64,000 nucleotides of DNA from Sambucus nigra (GCA_949130495.1 CASBWL010000433.1:186001-250000), one strand, 5' to 3'. Positions 24,231 through 36,462 are shown, counted from the first letter of the stretch. The notes: generated by a model from the letters alone, not told the origin. Program-made: numbers and translations.

Positions 24231-25600
24231 GTACCTAGTGATCCAATACCTATAGACGAATACTTTTCGGATGAGCAACTCTTTGCTACCTCTTCTTTGC
24301 CCTGATTTGCGAATATAGTGAACTACCTTATTATGAGTGCCATCCCTCCAGACTGAACACCGTAAAATAAGAAGAGTTTTATTACTTGGTCGCGCATATT
24401 TTTCTATGACGATCCCTTCCTGTTTAAATATTGTGCTGACCAAATCATATGACGATGTGTACCGGATGACGAGATCCCAAAAGTCATGCAATTTTATCAT
24501 TCGGAAGCGTGTGGAGGCCACTTTTCTATGAAAAAGGCGTCCGCTAAAATTCTACAATGCGACCTCTATTGGCCCATAATATTCCGGGATATGAACAATG
24601 CTTGTAAATCTTGCAATAGGTGCCAACGGATGGGAGCTATTACCCGACGAGACATGATGCCTCTTACCCCCATACTCATTTTTGAGATATTCGACTGTTG
24701 GGGTATTGACTTCATAGGTCCTTTCCCCTCATCCTTTGGTTTCCTATACATCCTCGTCGCGGTAGACTACGTTTCTAAATCGGTGGAAGCTATAGCTACC
24801 AAGACAAATGACAACAAAGTGGTGATTAAGTTCCTGGAGGAACACATACTTTCCCGCTTCGGTGCTCCGAAAGCGATAAGTACTGATAATGGCACGCACT
24901 TTTGCAATAGGCCATTCGCGAAGCTCATGAGAAAGTATGGTGTCGTTCACAAGGTTGGAATGACTTATCACCCACAAACGAATGGGTAGGCCGAACTAGT
25001 GAATCAAGAAATCAAGAACATTCTCGAAAAGACCATCAATCCAACCCGAAAATATTGGTCACTTAGATTGAATGATTCGCTATGGGCCTATCATACCGCA
25101 TACAAAAATCTGCTCGGCATGTCCCCTTTCCACTTTGTTTATGGCAAACAAGCCATCTTCCCGTGGAATTAGAGCACAAGGCGTATTGGGCAATTAAGGA
25201 GTTAAACTATGCCACGGATAAGGACGGTGAAGCTCGTAAGCTTAAAATAAATGAGTTAGAAGAGATATGCAATGATGTGTATGAGAATGAAAAAATTTCC
25301 ATATAAAGGATGAAACTCGCTCATGATAACATTATTCGCCGCAAATATTTTCTTCCCGAAAAAAAAGTGCTTCTCTATAACTCTCGGCTTCATCTCTTTC
25401 CGGGCAAGTTGCTATCAAGATGGTCTGGCCCGTTCATTGTGAAGAATGTTTTCCCTCACGGAGCCGTTGAGGTAGACAATTTGAAAGGGGGAAATACATT
25501 CAAAGTAAATGGGCAATGCCTAAATCCTTATCTAGAGGCGTGTGTGGAAGAAGTCGACACCGTTTGGTTATCGGACCCCGTTTATGGGGTAGAGTAAGCT
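24231..25600 (+). pseudogene. Element C integrase
   Basis: 24486-24989 encodes the integrase zinc finger (HSEACGGHFS...CKSCNRCQR) and the catalytic core with GIDFIGPFP and STDNGTHF plus HPQTNG. A TAG follows immediately, with further core text downstream ([15 protein letters not shown]). The frame shifts near 25140. 25310-25597 carries the C-terminal segment VLLYNSRLHLFPGKL and WSGPFIVKNVFPHGAVEV, typical of gypsy pol ends. At least three disabling breaks. Confidence 0.88.
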
Positions 25601-26277
25601 GCTACAGTGAGGTCGTCGCACCCCCGATGCGCTTGGGTTGAATTCTTGTGTATAGTAGATAAGAGTCGTGTGAGTAGTTAGAGTCCATAGGATTAGAGTA
25701 TAATAAGGTGAGAGCATTCACATGTTTTGGGAAATTGAGTGAAGTTGCGTTGACCATAAAAATCGAGAGAATTTTGAGTCCAAACTGATAGGGAGCATGA
25801 TGAGAATTGAAAACTTTCGGAGAAGTGCGATCGCAATTAAGTTAGGGGGAAAATCCATCTCAGTCCAAGAACCCAAATCAGTTACTTTCTTTTTGAGCCG
25901 GATCGGTCCGGCCCGGATCGGTTCCTTTATTTTATAGTCGGATCGATATGGCAACTGAAAAGATCAAAGATTAAAGGACCGGACCGGTTCGATTGCCAGG
26001 CGGATCGGTCCGCTTTCTGCAGAATTTCCCCTATTCCCTAGATGCACCCCCTTCTCCCCAATCCCTTTCCTTCCCTACTAATTCGTTCCCTCATAACCAA
26101 CCCTTAAATATCCTTCCCAAAGACACTCCCTCTTTCCCTCCAAACCCTTTCCCTCCATTTCCAAAACTGTACCCACCCCTCCCCTATAAATACCCACCCA
26201 TAGCCTCCACTTTTCTTAACACCTTCAACCACCTCACTCCTCTCTCCTTAACTTTCTAGCAAGCTCTCCCCGTTATC
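25601..26277 (+). promoter_or_regulatory. Region upstream of the C accessory ORF, with TATA box
   Basis: After pol comes a GTTAGGGGGA tract (25841-25850) like the element's own PPT, then a cluster of CCGGATCGGTCCG-like palindromes (about 25895-26018). A long C/T-rich stretch follows with CTATAAATAC, a TATA box at 26185-26192, 93 bases before the ATG at 26278, and a pyrimidine-rich leader. This looks like a plant core promoter dedicated to the downstream ORF. Promoter function is inferred from sequence only. Confidence 0.6.
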
Positions 26278-27442
26278 ATGGACCAACGACTCTCCCCCGT
26301 CAATTACGACTCCACTGAAATTATACCCTCCGGCCACTGTGAATTCCGTTCCCGCCAAGAGGAGCGGTGGTGCAATCGGTTCTTTAGTTCGAATCGTAAA
26401 CTCCACATGGAGTGCGCTGTCCAATGGTCAGGTCTGCCAAATTCCGTCACTGCCCTCTTCATGCCTAGGGGTTGGTGCCGATTCCTTAATCAACTGTACG
26501 AGGCGGTTTGGGCAACCGAGGTTCGATCTTTCTATGGCTCCCTTGTTCGAATGGGCCAATTCGAAACTCAAGCATATGTTGATGGTACCGTCATCCCTTT
26601 TTCGTTGGACCTTCTCACGACCAAGTTGTCCGAATACGACGTTCCCGATGTTCAAGATTTCACCTACCAAAGGAATGTCGCCCGGATCGCTAAAGAACTA
26701 ATTATGGAGCACATTGCCCCCGATGTTGCACGGAGGGGGAAGATTGTCGTTGTTGGCCATCTTAACGAGAAAGCATGCCTCACCTTCCAAATTGTGAAGG
26801 AAAATATTTTGCAAATGTCCAACGATGCACCGACATCAGGCCACATTGACATACCAACTCTTCTATCCCAACACTTCCATTAACCTGGCTCGCACCCTTT
26901 ATGTTGACATCATCGTCGCGGCCATGGATGAGAAAGGTGCATCACCACTTCCATATGCACGTTTCATTACCTCCATCCTCAAGGATGCTGACATTGAGGC
27001 ACCGCTTGATCGTACTCGCCTCCCTGGTCCTTTTGGACAGGGAACCCGCATGTGGAGCACCAAACTGCTAGCCATCCTCCGGGCAAGGCGGGGAAGTGAT
27101 GACGAGAGAGATGTTGCCTCGAGTGAGGAAGAGTAAGAGGAAGAAGACGAAGCATGTGCTGATGTGGAGATGGGTGACGTAGGTGCGGATAAGGAGTCGG
27201 CAGAAGAAGAAAACGACCGAAATTTTGAATGGGCGGGTAGCAACCTCACTAACCGTATGTCATCCCTTGAGACGAGATTCATCAGCTTTTTGATCGACTA
27301 CCGTCGTGATACAAGCATGATGTTTCATTTACAAGCGGACTTGTATCGATGCTAAGGGGATCCTAATGACCCATTGCCATCCTACTTCTATGACCCCTAT
27401 GGCCCCGACGTGCCCATCTCTTCCCAACCACCACCCCAGTGA
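26278..27442 (+). pseudogene. Element C accessory ORF (putative plant transposon protein; env position)
   Basis: Starts at the ATG at 26278, first in frame after the TATA box. The N-terminal ~200 codons contain RFFSSNRKLHMECAV, a WATEVRSFYGSLVR motif and a TVIPFSLDLLTTKLSEY motif. These resemble the domain annotated in plants as putative plant transposon protein, found in the env position of Athila elements. A +1 frameshift near 26870 leads to LARTLYVDIIVAAM, LPYARFITSILKDADI and an acidic tail. A TAA at 27134 precedes the last part, which ends at TGA 27440. I see no signal peptide or membrane span, so calling it an envelope is not supported. Function unknown. Confidence 0.7.
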
Positions 27443-29185
27443 AGATTTGTTTGGTTGTGAGATTTTTTAGTTGTTTCCCTTATCAACATGTTTTATGCTC
27501 TTTGATGTTGTTGTACCACAGTCCTGTTTTATAAAAATCTTCATTTTCTCCATTTGTTTGTTTTATTTATCGCACTTCTTAGTTTGCCTTGTTTAGATTT
27601 TAGACCTTTTTTCTTGAGGACAATAAAAAAAGTCTAAGTTAGGGGGGGGGGTCACAAGTGCGTATTTCTACAACTTCACAAATTTCCAAAAATGCCCAGA
27701 AATTTCCAAAAAATTCATAAAATTTTGAAAAACCCAAAAATATTTTTGTTCAAAATAAATAAAAATTGGAATTCAAAGTTTTCAAAAATATCATTAAAAG
27801 TCGGTGTAAAGTCTCAAGTTGTAAAATTCAAATACACAAAGCTGAAATTGACCAAAGATGGAAATTGTGCAAAAATTGACGACTTAACGAATAAGTGTGG
27901 AGATTAACAAACCCAGTAAGTTTCGAGCATTCATCTTTGTGAAAATTATAAATCAATCCGAGTTAATTGTTAACTCAAAGTTCTTTTTTAGCGTCTAAAA
28001 AGTCGTCGAGGATCTCAATCCTTTCATTTTGATCGGTTTTGATAAATGTGTGTGATATTGCCGTACAAAGCGTGCTACAAATCTCTAAATTAAATTAATG
28101 TCAAGACGCATATGGTAATGCAATTAGTATTTTAGACAATGAAGTAGGCACTCGTTTGTCACCCAAAAATTTTGGCCATAAAAAGTAGCGAAAAATTATC
28201 CCTTTTGTAAACCAAATTGAGCCGAATAATTTTTCCTTTCGTTTGATAACCCGAAACACCCAAATAGCCCGGAATTGTGAAAAATGCAAAAGTTCAGAAG
28301 TTAAGTCCGGAAAGTGCATAAAAAGGGGCAAAAAAAATGATATGCTCAACAAAAATAACATGAAAAGAAAAGAACTGAAAAACAGAAAAAAATAGAGAAA
28401 AAGAAGAAAAAATTGAGCAATAGCCTGGAAAAGCATAAATGGACACCATAAATGACTTTTCCAATTCCAACCTTCCCTACCATTTTCATTTTACCCAATA
28501 TACCTTAAAACCTGAAAAAGTCCTAACCGAGTCCGAATTGCAAAATTGGTTACCACGTGGAGAGATAATACACCAAAAGATAATAAAAGAGATTGAATGC
28601 GTAAATAAGAGGCAATGTTCCCGCTTTTAAAACTGTATTCCGTTGACGAGATCGTAGTACTATAAAATTTCCGTCTTTCTTCTTGTATGCATGACTTTGC
28701 ATCCATTATATTTACTCTGTATATCACGTATACCGAGAGAATATCCATAATCTGAGAGATTTGTTTGTGAGAGAATTCCGTGAGAATTTGATATCAAAAC
28801 GAATTTTCGGATAAGTAACGTAATGATCAATCGGTGGAAATTAGCGGTTAAATTTCCGGCTTCACACACACGCACTATGATTTGAGACTATTGAGCATGA
28901 CTTGATGATGACTATTTTCTGGGAAAGTTTGAATTATATAGTTTTTGCGGATTTTGAAGTTTCTTTGACTCGAATTTTGTGGGTATATTCTCTGCAAACC
29001 CTCATGAGACACAACTTGTCCTACTAGGGTGACCTAGGGGTTTAAAGTCTTATTGCATACGCTAAATGCAATTGCCTGCCCGCGAAAAAGGTATTCTATC
29101 CCAATAAAATAATTTTCAAGAGTTGATCCTTGCTAGGATTCTTTTACATATCTCGAGAAGCGCAAAGTTCTATGTTAGGGGGATT
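27443..29185 (+). other. Element C 3' untranslated region and polypurine tract
   Basis: No coding signal. A PPT-like tract, TTAGGGGGGGGGG, lies at about 27639-27651, and the likely functional PPT, AGGGGGA (29177-29183), is two bases from the 3' LTR. Between them the sequence is A-rich or T-rich; the short open frames at 27692 and 28439 have no motifs. Confidence 0.65.
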
Positions 29186-30780
29186 TGATTAGGCATAACT
29201 TCTTCTAAATTTATCCCTTTAATTTAGTTACTTTTAGCACCTCGAACAACGTAATTGATTTGATTTTCTCTCATAATCTTGCTACTGACTTATTCTAACC
29301 AGTACACCGAGTTTTTGGTATTTTGTACTAATTTTGCAGGTATTTAATGTTAATAAAGAAAGAAAGAAACTAGAAGAATTGAGAAAGAAAAGAAGGAAAA
29401 GTCAAAAGGGCAAAGTTGTAATTTTTACCCGGAATTTGGATGAGGCATCATGGAAACTTGAAGAGATTTCAATTATGAGTACATAGGAAGAAATGGCACC
29501 TCAATCAGAGTCCCGGTGTGAAAGTTATGAGCAGTCAAAGTTTGAAGAAAAAGTCAAAGGAAGCCTGGACCGATCCGCATTGCCAATTTCCAGAGAATCC
29601 CGGACCGAAGATGGATCGAAGCTGAAAGAAAACAAACGAAACGATCTGCACCGGATTGATCCACCCAAGAAATAAACGAATCGATCCGAATTCCAGCCAT
29701 ACCGAACCGAGGGAGGACCGGACCAGTCCAACTGTCGAATTTGAATTTTCTAAACTTCCTCTAATGGAGAGTCCTAGTGCAACTAAACTCTTGGAGTTTT
29801 GTAGGGTATTTAAACCCATTTTATTATCATTGTCAGCATGGATAATTTAGCTAATTTTCCATTCTCTCTGTAAAAACCCTAATTTGAAGATTGATTACAA
29901 ATTTAATTACAAGATTGAAGATTGTTCAGATTTCTGTGGTTACAAGTAAATCCAATTGCTGTTTTTAGTGCTTTGGTAAGATCAGTAGTTAATTTCTTCA
30001 GTGCAATCTCCTTTCTACATCATTCTACAATTCTTACTTAGTTTAATCATGGTTTTCTACAATTCAAAAATTGTTTTCATTAGTTTCATCATAGTAGACT
30101 AGACTTTTAAGGGTCGGGATACATTAACCCAACCTGATGTGATAGTTGCATGTGTATAAAAGTAATACTCTAAATTTAATGGTTTTATTATGACCGTATT
30201 GCATAGAAACATGACAATTATTGATCTTTGGATCTTGTTTTGCTTCCGTGTAATCGGGATGCTTTAGAATACAATTCGAGTGTAATTATTTCAATACCGA
30301 TTTTCTCGTCCTTTGATTAAGTATGGTGCGGGCTTGAACCTCATATACATAATGCTTGGGAGTACTAAATTATGGGTCTAATTAATCACTTAAATTTATG
30401 ATTTATTTTATACCATTAATACACTAGGGTTGGGGGATTGTATTACCATCCTATTTCCTTCATCATATAGTTCAAGTTTCAGTTCAATCATCATCAGTAA
30501 TTTAGGTAATTTAGAGTAATTGCCTGCCATTCATTCATTAGTTCATTAGTTAATTATTTCAAAATTTCATTTAGTTGTAGCCAATTCTCAAATCAAATCA
30601 TCTTTTCCTTTCTTTTTAGAGTCAGAGTTAGGATTTCTTCATCTATCTAACGTCGTCACAATTCCATTGTCCTATTTCCCTGTGGATATGATCCTGACTT
30701 ATCGGGTTTATTACTAACGTGACAGCTTTCACGTGAGCCTAGATAGTAAGCACTTTTGAGACACATTCTTAATCACATCA
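29186..30780 (+). repeat. 3' LTR of element C
   Basis: 1595 bp, starting TGATTAGGCATAACTTC and ending AATCACATCA, colinear with the 5' LTR at 18223-19820. By eye about 17 differences occur in the first 200 bases. A short GC-rich segment of the 5' LTR is missing near 29570. Confidence 0.92.
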
Positions 30781-32829
30781 CGGGGTGTCCCTTTCGTCTC
30801 GAGAGGATCTTGGTCCCGCACGTCCCTCTCAAGAGCACTTCGGTTGGTGTCGGTGATGAGGTGAAAAATGTAGAGAGATGGAGTCACCAGTCTATTTTAC
30901 TCAAAATAGACAAAAGAAAAGGGAGCCATCCCGAAGGACAACATCCAAAGACATATTGATACATACGAAAACAAAATGATTCGAAAAGGGTCCAGAGGCT
31001 AAGTTACAAAATGGGAAGGTGTTTGGCACCCATTCCGCCCTTACGGTTTCTCATGGGTTATTGTTATTTTCCTTTATTTCCCCATGATATGTGTTCATGT
31101 GTATATGTAGAGGAGATAGGTATCATCAACTTCTATCATGGAAGAGATAAAGTGAGTCATCCGTAGGATTGTTCCTAAAAGTAATATTAGAAAATAGGAT
31201 TTACGCGATTATCCTAGCATTGATCATTATAAGGGAATGATAACGCATGCGGGATAATATTCCACTAAGAACAAATATATTTATATAGAGTCTAAGAGAG
31301 TTAAGTTAAAAGAATAGACGAAAAATAGAAAAAAAAGTTGGAAAAGGACTCGAGTCTAGGGTTTTACCCCGAGACGCCTACATAGCCTATAGAGGCATCA
31401 AAGTCCACGTAGTTCGTATGCAAAATGAGGGAAGGGATTTATCGCATAAATCCAATAAGGGACTTCTCTTTTATGTGTGTGTGTAAAAAAAAAATTAGTC
31501 GTGAGAAAAGTGTGAGAATTCCCGTTTGGAATTTACGAGCAAACCCTCTTTTTCTTATTTTTTGGGTTTTATTTATATGAAAATAAGAGATGTGAAATAA
31601 TACAAAATAAAAATTATATTAGGATATGTGAGATGAGAGAATAAAAGTGCTAAGTAATAAAATAAATTAATGCAAATTTAGGGGAATTTAAGGAGAGAGT
31701 TGAGAAAGTTGGACCTTCTTGAAGATATTGAGCTTGATCTTGGATGTTAGAGAGAAGCCATTGCACTTAGGTGATGATGGAGGGTACTTAATTCACCAAG
31801 TTTGATGAAAAGGATGATGAAAAGTTAAGGTTGGAAAGGGATTTGGATGTAGAAATCATGCTGACTTCGAGAGGGGTTTTCTAAGCATGCTGAGAGTGAT
31901 AGGTTTCAGATCTTGTTCACCTTTGAAATAGGGTTAGGCCCTACTTTTTATAGGCCCATCGAATTGATGATCGACATATCCCTGGTCCTGCCAATTGGTA
32001 GGTGTGTTTAGGCACACTACCGATAGGCTTTCGAACCTGCCGTTTGACAGTCTCTTTCAGGTTCCTTCGAAAAATCGATCGTAGAGCGCAAACCGTTAAT
32101 CCGAATTGTGCACGGGGAGAACCGTTCGAAAGGTACTTTAGAGACCTTCAAAAGTCTTTTGGAATTCTCCCGAGTTCGAGAGTTTAATTTAGGTCAAATA
32201 TGGCTCGAAAGCGTTCATCGGTCCTTTGGACGGGGAATTGTCGGAAGCAAATGGATCATTCGTTCGCATGGTAAGTCAGAATCGCACATGGGGCCGACCG
32301 TTGGAAAGGTTAGGAAATTTAATTCAACATTCCAAAGACATTGACTCAGTTCGGGGAGTTGACTTTGGTCAATTGGGACCTGGAAGCGCTCGGTGACCTT
32401 TCGGAGTAAACCGGATCGTTCGTCCGTACTGTAGGTCAGAATCGCGCACGGGGGAGACCATTGGAAAGGGGTTTCAGTGCCTTTCGAAGAATCATTCAGT
32501 CTTAGTTGAGCTGAAGAGTTAACCTTAGTCAAACGGGGCCTGGGAGCGTCCGATGACCTCCTGATCAAGTTTCAGGGGAAAATGGATCGTTCGTCCGTAC
32601 CGTAAGTCAGAATTGCTCATAGGATAGACCGTTGGAAATGGGTTTCAGTGCCCTTTAAAGATTCATTTAGTCTCGTTCGAGCTGAAGAGTTTGACTTTTG
32701 GTCAAACGGATCCTTAGAGCTCCCGATGGCCTTTAGGTCAATACCCGGGGGTGACTTAGGTTTGAAATGATGAAGGGAGGTGCTAGGAACATAAGGAGAC
32801 GTTAGGGGTATTAGAATTGGGTGTCTATA
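30781..32829 (-). repeat. LTR E, main part (Tat/Ogre-type, minus strand)
   Basis: The inferred continuation of 18171-18222 after removing element C. The right end, plus-strand GGGTGTCTATA, is one C-to-T change from GGGTGTCTACA, i.e. a minus-strand start TGTAGACACCC of the kind I recall from Tat-type LTRs. Total LTR length would be about 2.1 kb. It includes GGAAGGTGTTTGGCACCC near 31014 and GAGTCACC near 30872, blocks common in such LTRs or leaders, and a tandem array at 32060-32770. Not coding. Confidence 0.5.
32060..32770. repeat. Degenerate tandem repeat, ~160-176 bp units
   Basis: Units start with ACCGTTGGAAAGG or close variants at 32121, 32297, 32457 and 32628 (spacings 176, 160, 171). 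Each carries, in order, an ACCGTTGGAAA start, a GGTCAA(A/T) block, a GGATCGTTCGTCCGTAC block and a GTCAGAATCGC block. A partial unit precedes the first and one trails after the last. By-eye identity between units is moderate. Confidence 0.8.
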
Positions 32830-34427
32830 ATACCCATTTTAACCCTAGATCTATGAAGAGAACATTTTTAATGTATTATTCTTAATTTCTTGACCCTTTA
32901 TTTCTTCATTATCATGTAGATTTAATGTATTGGATTCGGTTTCACTACAATTATTTACTATTCTTAGGGTTTCATTACAAAACTTTACTAATTTTCATTT
33001 TTTGTACTTTTTCATTTATATTTTTGTGGGCTCTTCATTCCAGATTTATGAAGCATCAATAATAGGTTTTTATTTTTGTGTGGGATCTTCATTTCGGATT
33101 TATCAAGAATAAAAAATAGGTGTTTATTTTTGTGCCCCTCTACATTATTATGACTCTTGTAATTTGAATTTGAACTTTTAGAATTTTTGGGGTCATTAAC
33201 TTATTGTTGTTTTCATATGCTTATGTGTTTAATTTTTTGATCTAACATGTTTATTGTTTGCAAATATATCTTTTTAGTACTTTAAATCTATTGTGTGTCA
33301 CTCGAAGCTAGGAGGTATAATATCTTATTCTCAATATTTACTTTATCAATATTTAATGTTCAGGGTTCTCATTCAACACGTATATCTATTTCGACTTTAG
33401 GTTTGGGTAATTTTTATGATTCTTATGTAGATATATTTCAAATTTAGGTTTTTGTTTCAAATTTAGAAATTTGGGTTTCAAATTTGAGATTATATATGTT
33501 TATGTTTCAAATTTGGGTTTTGTCTTGAAATTAATGGGTTTTTTACAGATCCAATCTGGCCCCATTTCTAAACACTTTTTATAAATTGTTCGTATATTGT
33601 AATGGGTGTAGGTGACTGCATAGGTGTCTTCTTAGCTCCTAGGTAGTTGTGTAATGCCTAGATAAATTATTGATTCCTTAAATTGAACTTAGGATGGTTT
33701 CTAAGGATTGTTATGTTTTTCTCATGGAATGAACTCAAAACTTAGACTAATCTTTGTATATATTTGCAACTCAATGAGTTTTTTTATTGAGTTATTTAGT
33801 TAAGGAGTTTCAAGTATCAGTACGTGTTTGTGTGATGAATGAAATGAATAGTTTGAAAGTAAACCACTCATTAGATTCAACAATTAGTGAATTATTAGCT
33901 TCTTATACTTTCTAGAAAATTGATACTTGAAGTTAATTTTTTCATAAGTTAGTTTCAATTTTATTTTCTATTTTTCTACAGAGGAACACACATCTAGAAA
34001 GTAATGGAGCTGTACTAATGGGTGCAAGGTATCAACAATAAGAGGTCCAATTCTTATATTCAGAACAAATGGGCCATTCATTACATCAAATACTGCAATT
34101 ACCTACTCTCCCTACTTTGAAAAATTTATTAAGAGAATTGATGGAGGTATCTGAGGTGTACTATATGCTCTGTTTTCTCTTATATTTTAGTTTCTAATTG
34201 ATGTTGCCTTTATCAGTAGAAAAGGCAGAATTTGTATATCCAGAAATTAACTTGGTTATCATTGGGTTCTTTGCTTTCGGATAGTAGGGTTGTATTTAGG
34301 TTCTATGCTTTTGGGATAAATTGTTTTTTGGAGAGTTTTTTGTCAATTGTGTTGATGTTGATGGTTTACACTCATATTAATTGTTTAACAGGACCCAAAA
34401 GATACAAACATTGTTTTGAGGGTTTAT
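32830..34427. other. AT-rich stretch, no gene recognised; possible exon near 33.98-34.15 kb
   Basis: Mostly T-rich, with a run of TTTCAAATTTGGGTTT-like repeats at 33430-33530. At 33980 TTTCTACAG could be a splice acceptor for a ~165-base open stretch (about 33981-34146) ending at AG-GTATCT, and TATCAGTAG near 34219 could be the next acceptor. No domain is recognised in the translation, so this is only a weak hint of a host gene fragment. Confidence 0.3.
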
Positions 34428-35550
34428 TGAGAAAGCGCGTTGTGATACCAATCAAATTAATTCACAATTATTCAATAAAATCCAAACATACTTATTTAAT
34501 TAGGTGACTTACTTTGAAGAGACCAAAACTAATTTTAGTTCATCCCTTATGTCCAACTACGTGCATGCAAGTGTCAAAATGAATCAGGTAAGCATACGAC
34601 ACAATAATTCAGGAAAAATCCCCTCAGGGTAAAACCTTTTATATTTCTAGAACTTTGACAAGTTTACATGACCATTGACTTACATATAACTTCCCTCAAG
34701 TGTAATGCACGTTGTCTTCGTCAAACCTTCAAAGCGTCAACTAGAAATCTGCAATGGTTCACACACAGCTGTACCACATGGACACGCAACCCAGACACTC
34801 AGTCTTGAATCTTTGCAGAGTCTCCCTCCAGAACAGCACACAACTCTCTGATTGTAGAGATCTCCCCATAAAAGGTTTAATAAACAACCAACTATGCTTT
34901 GGGTTCCATAAAACAACTCACACAAAATGTACTGGAATTTGTGAATTTTGAAACAAAGTTAAAACCCTCAAAAATGTGTTTGAGAATAAAGAAAAACACT
35001 GAAAGTGTATTCCGTGTAAACGAGTGTTTTCTCCACACGAAATACTGAAGTCTAATGCCCTATATATAAAAACATTTAAGGCGGTGATGTGTTAGAGTTA
35101 ACCTCTGTCATTTGAACGAAAGATGACGTCGTTCAAGCAAGATGTCATCTTGTTTAAACGACAAGCGACATCGTTTTAACGATAGTCACTTATCCACCCA
35201 AAAAAACTTGAGTCTTTTATAAATCTTAGAAACCTTAAAACTTCAAACTGTTTATGAAATCAGAAACGGTTATCTAAAAGACTTTTATGATAAAATATTT
35301 TTGACAAATAAAAACCATTTATTAAACATTCAAAAATCATATTTTTCAAAAATTAAAACTTATTTTACCTTTCACAAAAATATCCAACACTTTTTATGCA
35401 AAATGTAAATGGAATTGAAACACATTTTACCAAATGCATCCTTGTTGGGCTTAAATGTTGAAGTCTTCTTGAAATTTGGATTCGTCTTGTGTAGATGTAA
35501 TCTTCTCAATCCTTAGACGATTTGTAGCGGTATACAATATACTTATTGCA
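34428..35550 (-). repeat. Solo LTR related to copia family A
   Basis: 1123 bp from TGAGAAAGCGCG to TTATTGCA. It aligns to LTR A in blocks such as GGAAAAATCCCCTCAGGG, TGGGTTCCA(T/C)AAAACAACTCACAC and GTAGATGTAATCTTCTCAATCCTT. No PBS or PPT adjoins either end. Flanking 5-mers are TTTAT and TTTAA (4 of 5 match), consistent with a decayed target duplication. A minus-strand TATA (TTTATATATA) lies at 35061-35070, with TGACGTC (35124-35130) upstream in U3. Confidence 0.78.
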
Positions 35551-36462
35551 TTTAATTACCCTCGAACCTATTCATTTTAGCCCCCTCGGGTACCGTAATT
35601 GCTATAATTATGCTTGATAACAAGACAAACTTCATTTTATATTCTAACATGTTATTTGAGGTATTATTGAGCTTGTATAGGTGTACGGTGCTTAGTATGA
35701 AGTTCCGTCGCGATTCGCACGTTTGGGGCCATTTTGGTAATTTTACACTTCGGGATTTTTACTCAAAGTCTTCACGGAAGTTATAGCCCTCGGGCCAAGC
35801 TTCGCGTGGACGTGAACGGTGCACGAATCGGAGTTTGAACGAAGAAAACACGGACCTTTAATCGGAAAAGAATTATAAGAAATTAATAACAATTCTAATA
35901 ATTCCACCCATGTCCCTTTTCTTTTTTATAACAAATCCTATAATTCCTTCCATGTCCCTAAAACATTTTTTGCAGCAAATGGAGATGGCGATTTGGGTTT
36001 TGGCTCGGGTTTTGCTCGAGTTTTGGGTTCATCCGAAATTCCGGAGTTTGGTCTTAAATTGGAGCTTGATTTGGGACCACACACGCAAATGGGTCTCTTT
36101 AGCCCCTTTTATGGAGTTTGGGCTTTGACCATTTATGGCTATGGAGGTTGTGGAGCTTGGAAGTGCGTTTTGGTATTTTAATGGTGGAACACAAGTTGGT
36201 CTAGGTTTTGGCTTCCAAGAATGGTCATGTGCATATATTGAGTTGGGTTTTTGTTGGGATTTTTTGGAAATGGGTCTTGATATGGTGTTTGCCACCATTA
36301 ATGGGCATGGACATTTTTGTCCATATTTGGACATGGGAGTGGGCTATGCGATGTTGTGAACTGAATTGGGAGTTTTTAGTAGCGTCGATCGACCGGCCTC
36401 TCACCGGCGGTCCTTCTTTCTGTATTTCTATTTTTCATTTTCCTTTTTCTTTTGTTAGTTAA
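35551..36462. other. Unassigned sequence between solo LTR and truncated element D
   Basis: The segment 35700-35870 (CATTTTGGTAATTTTACAC, TTCACGGAAGTTATAGCCC) resembles phrases found in plant gypsy LTRs, but no boundaries are visible. 35980-36360 is G/T-rich with long open frames on both strands (for example 35993-36181, 36135-36359) and no domain match. It ends abruptly where element D RT begins. Confidence 0.35.

Larger units (their letters stand above)
18223..30780 (+). mobile_element. Element C: full-length Athila-type Ty3/gypsy retrotransposon
   Basis: A 12,558-bp element bounded by two similar LTRs (18223-19820 and 29186-30780), with PBS, gag, protease, RT, RNase H, integrase, an extra C-terminal ORF and a PPT in the usual order. 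The PBS (TGGCGCCGTTGCCGGGGA) and the FMDDF form of the RT active site are typical of Athila-lineage elements. The flanking 5-mers CGAGG and CGGGG differ at one base. LTRs differ at roughly 17 of the first 200 positions. Coding regions carry numerous stops and frameshifts, so the element is not autonomous now. Confidence 0.92.

Noticed and set aside
26278..27442. Calling the element C accessory ORF an envelope gene
   Set aside because: Position fits but no signal peptide, membrane span or furin-like site is visible; it matches the plant transposon protein family better.
29493..29850. Open frames in LTR C on both strands
   Set aside because: Lie in the GC-rich palindrome cluster of the LTR; not shared in frame between the two LTR copies.
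32829..32829. Joining LTR E to the Tat element as its 3' LTR
   Set aside because: No purine-rich tract lies immediately to the right of 32829, and the PBS at 18152 makes it a 5' LTR of another copy; left open but not claimed.
35910..36359. Overlapping open frames on both strands
   Set aside because: G/T-rich repeats give open frames by composition; no domain and no promoter seen.
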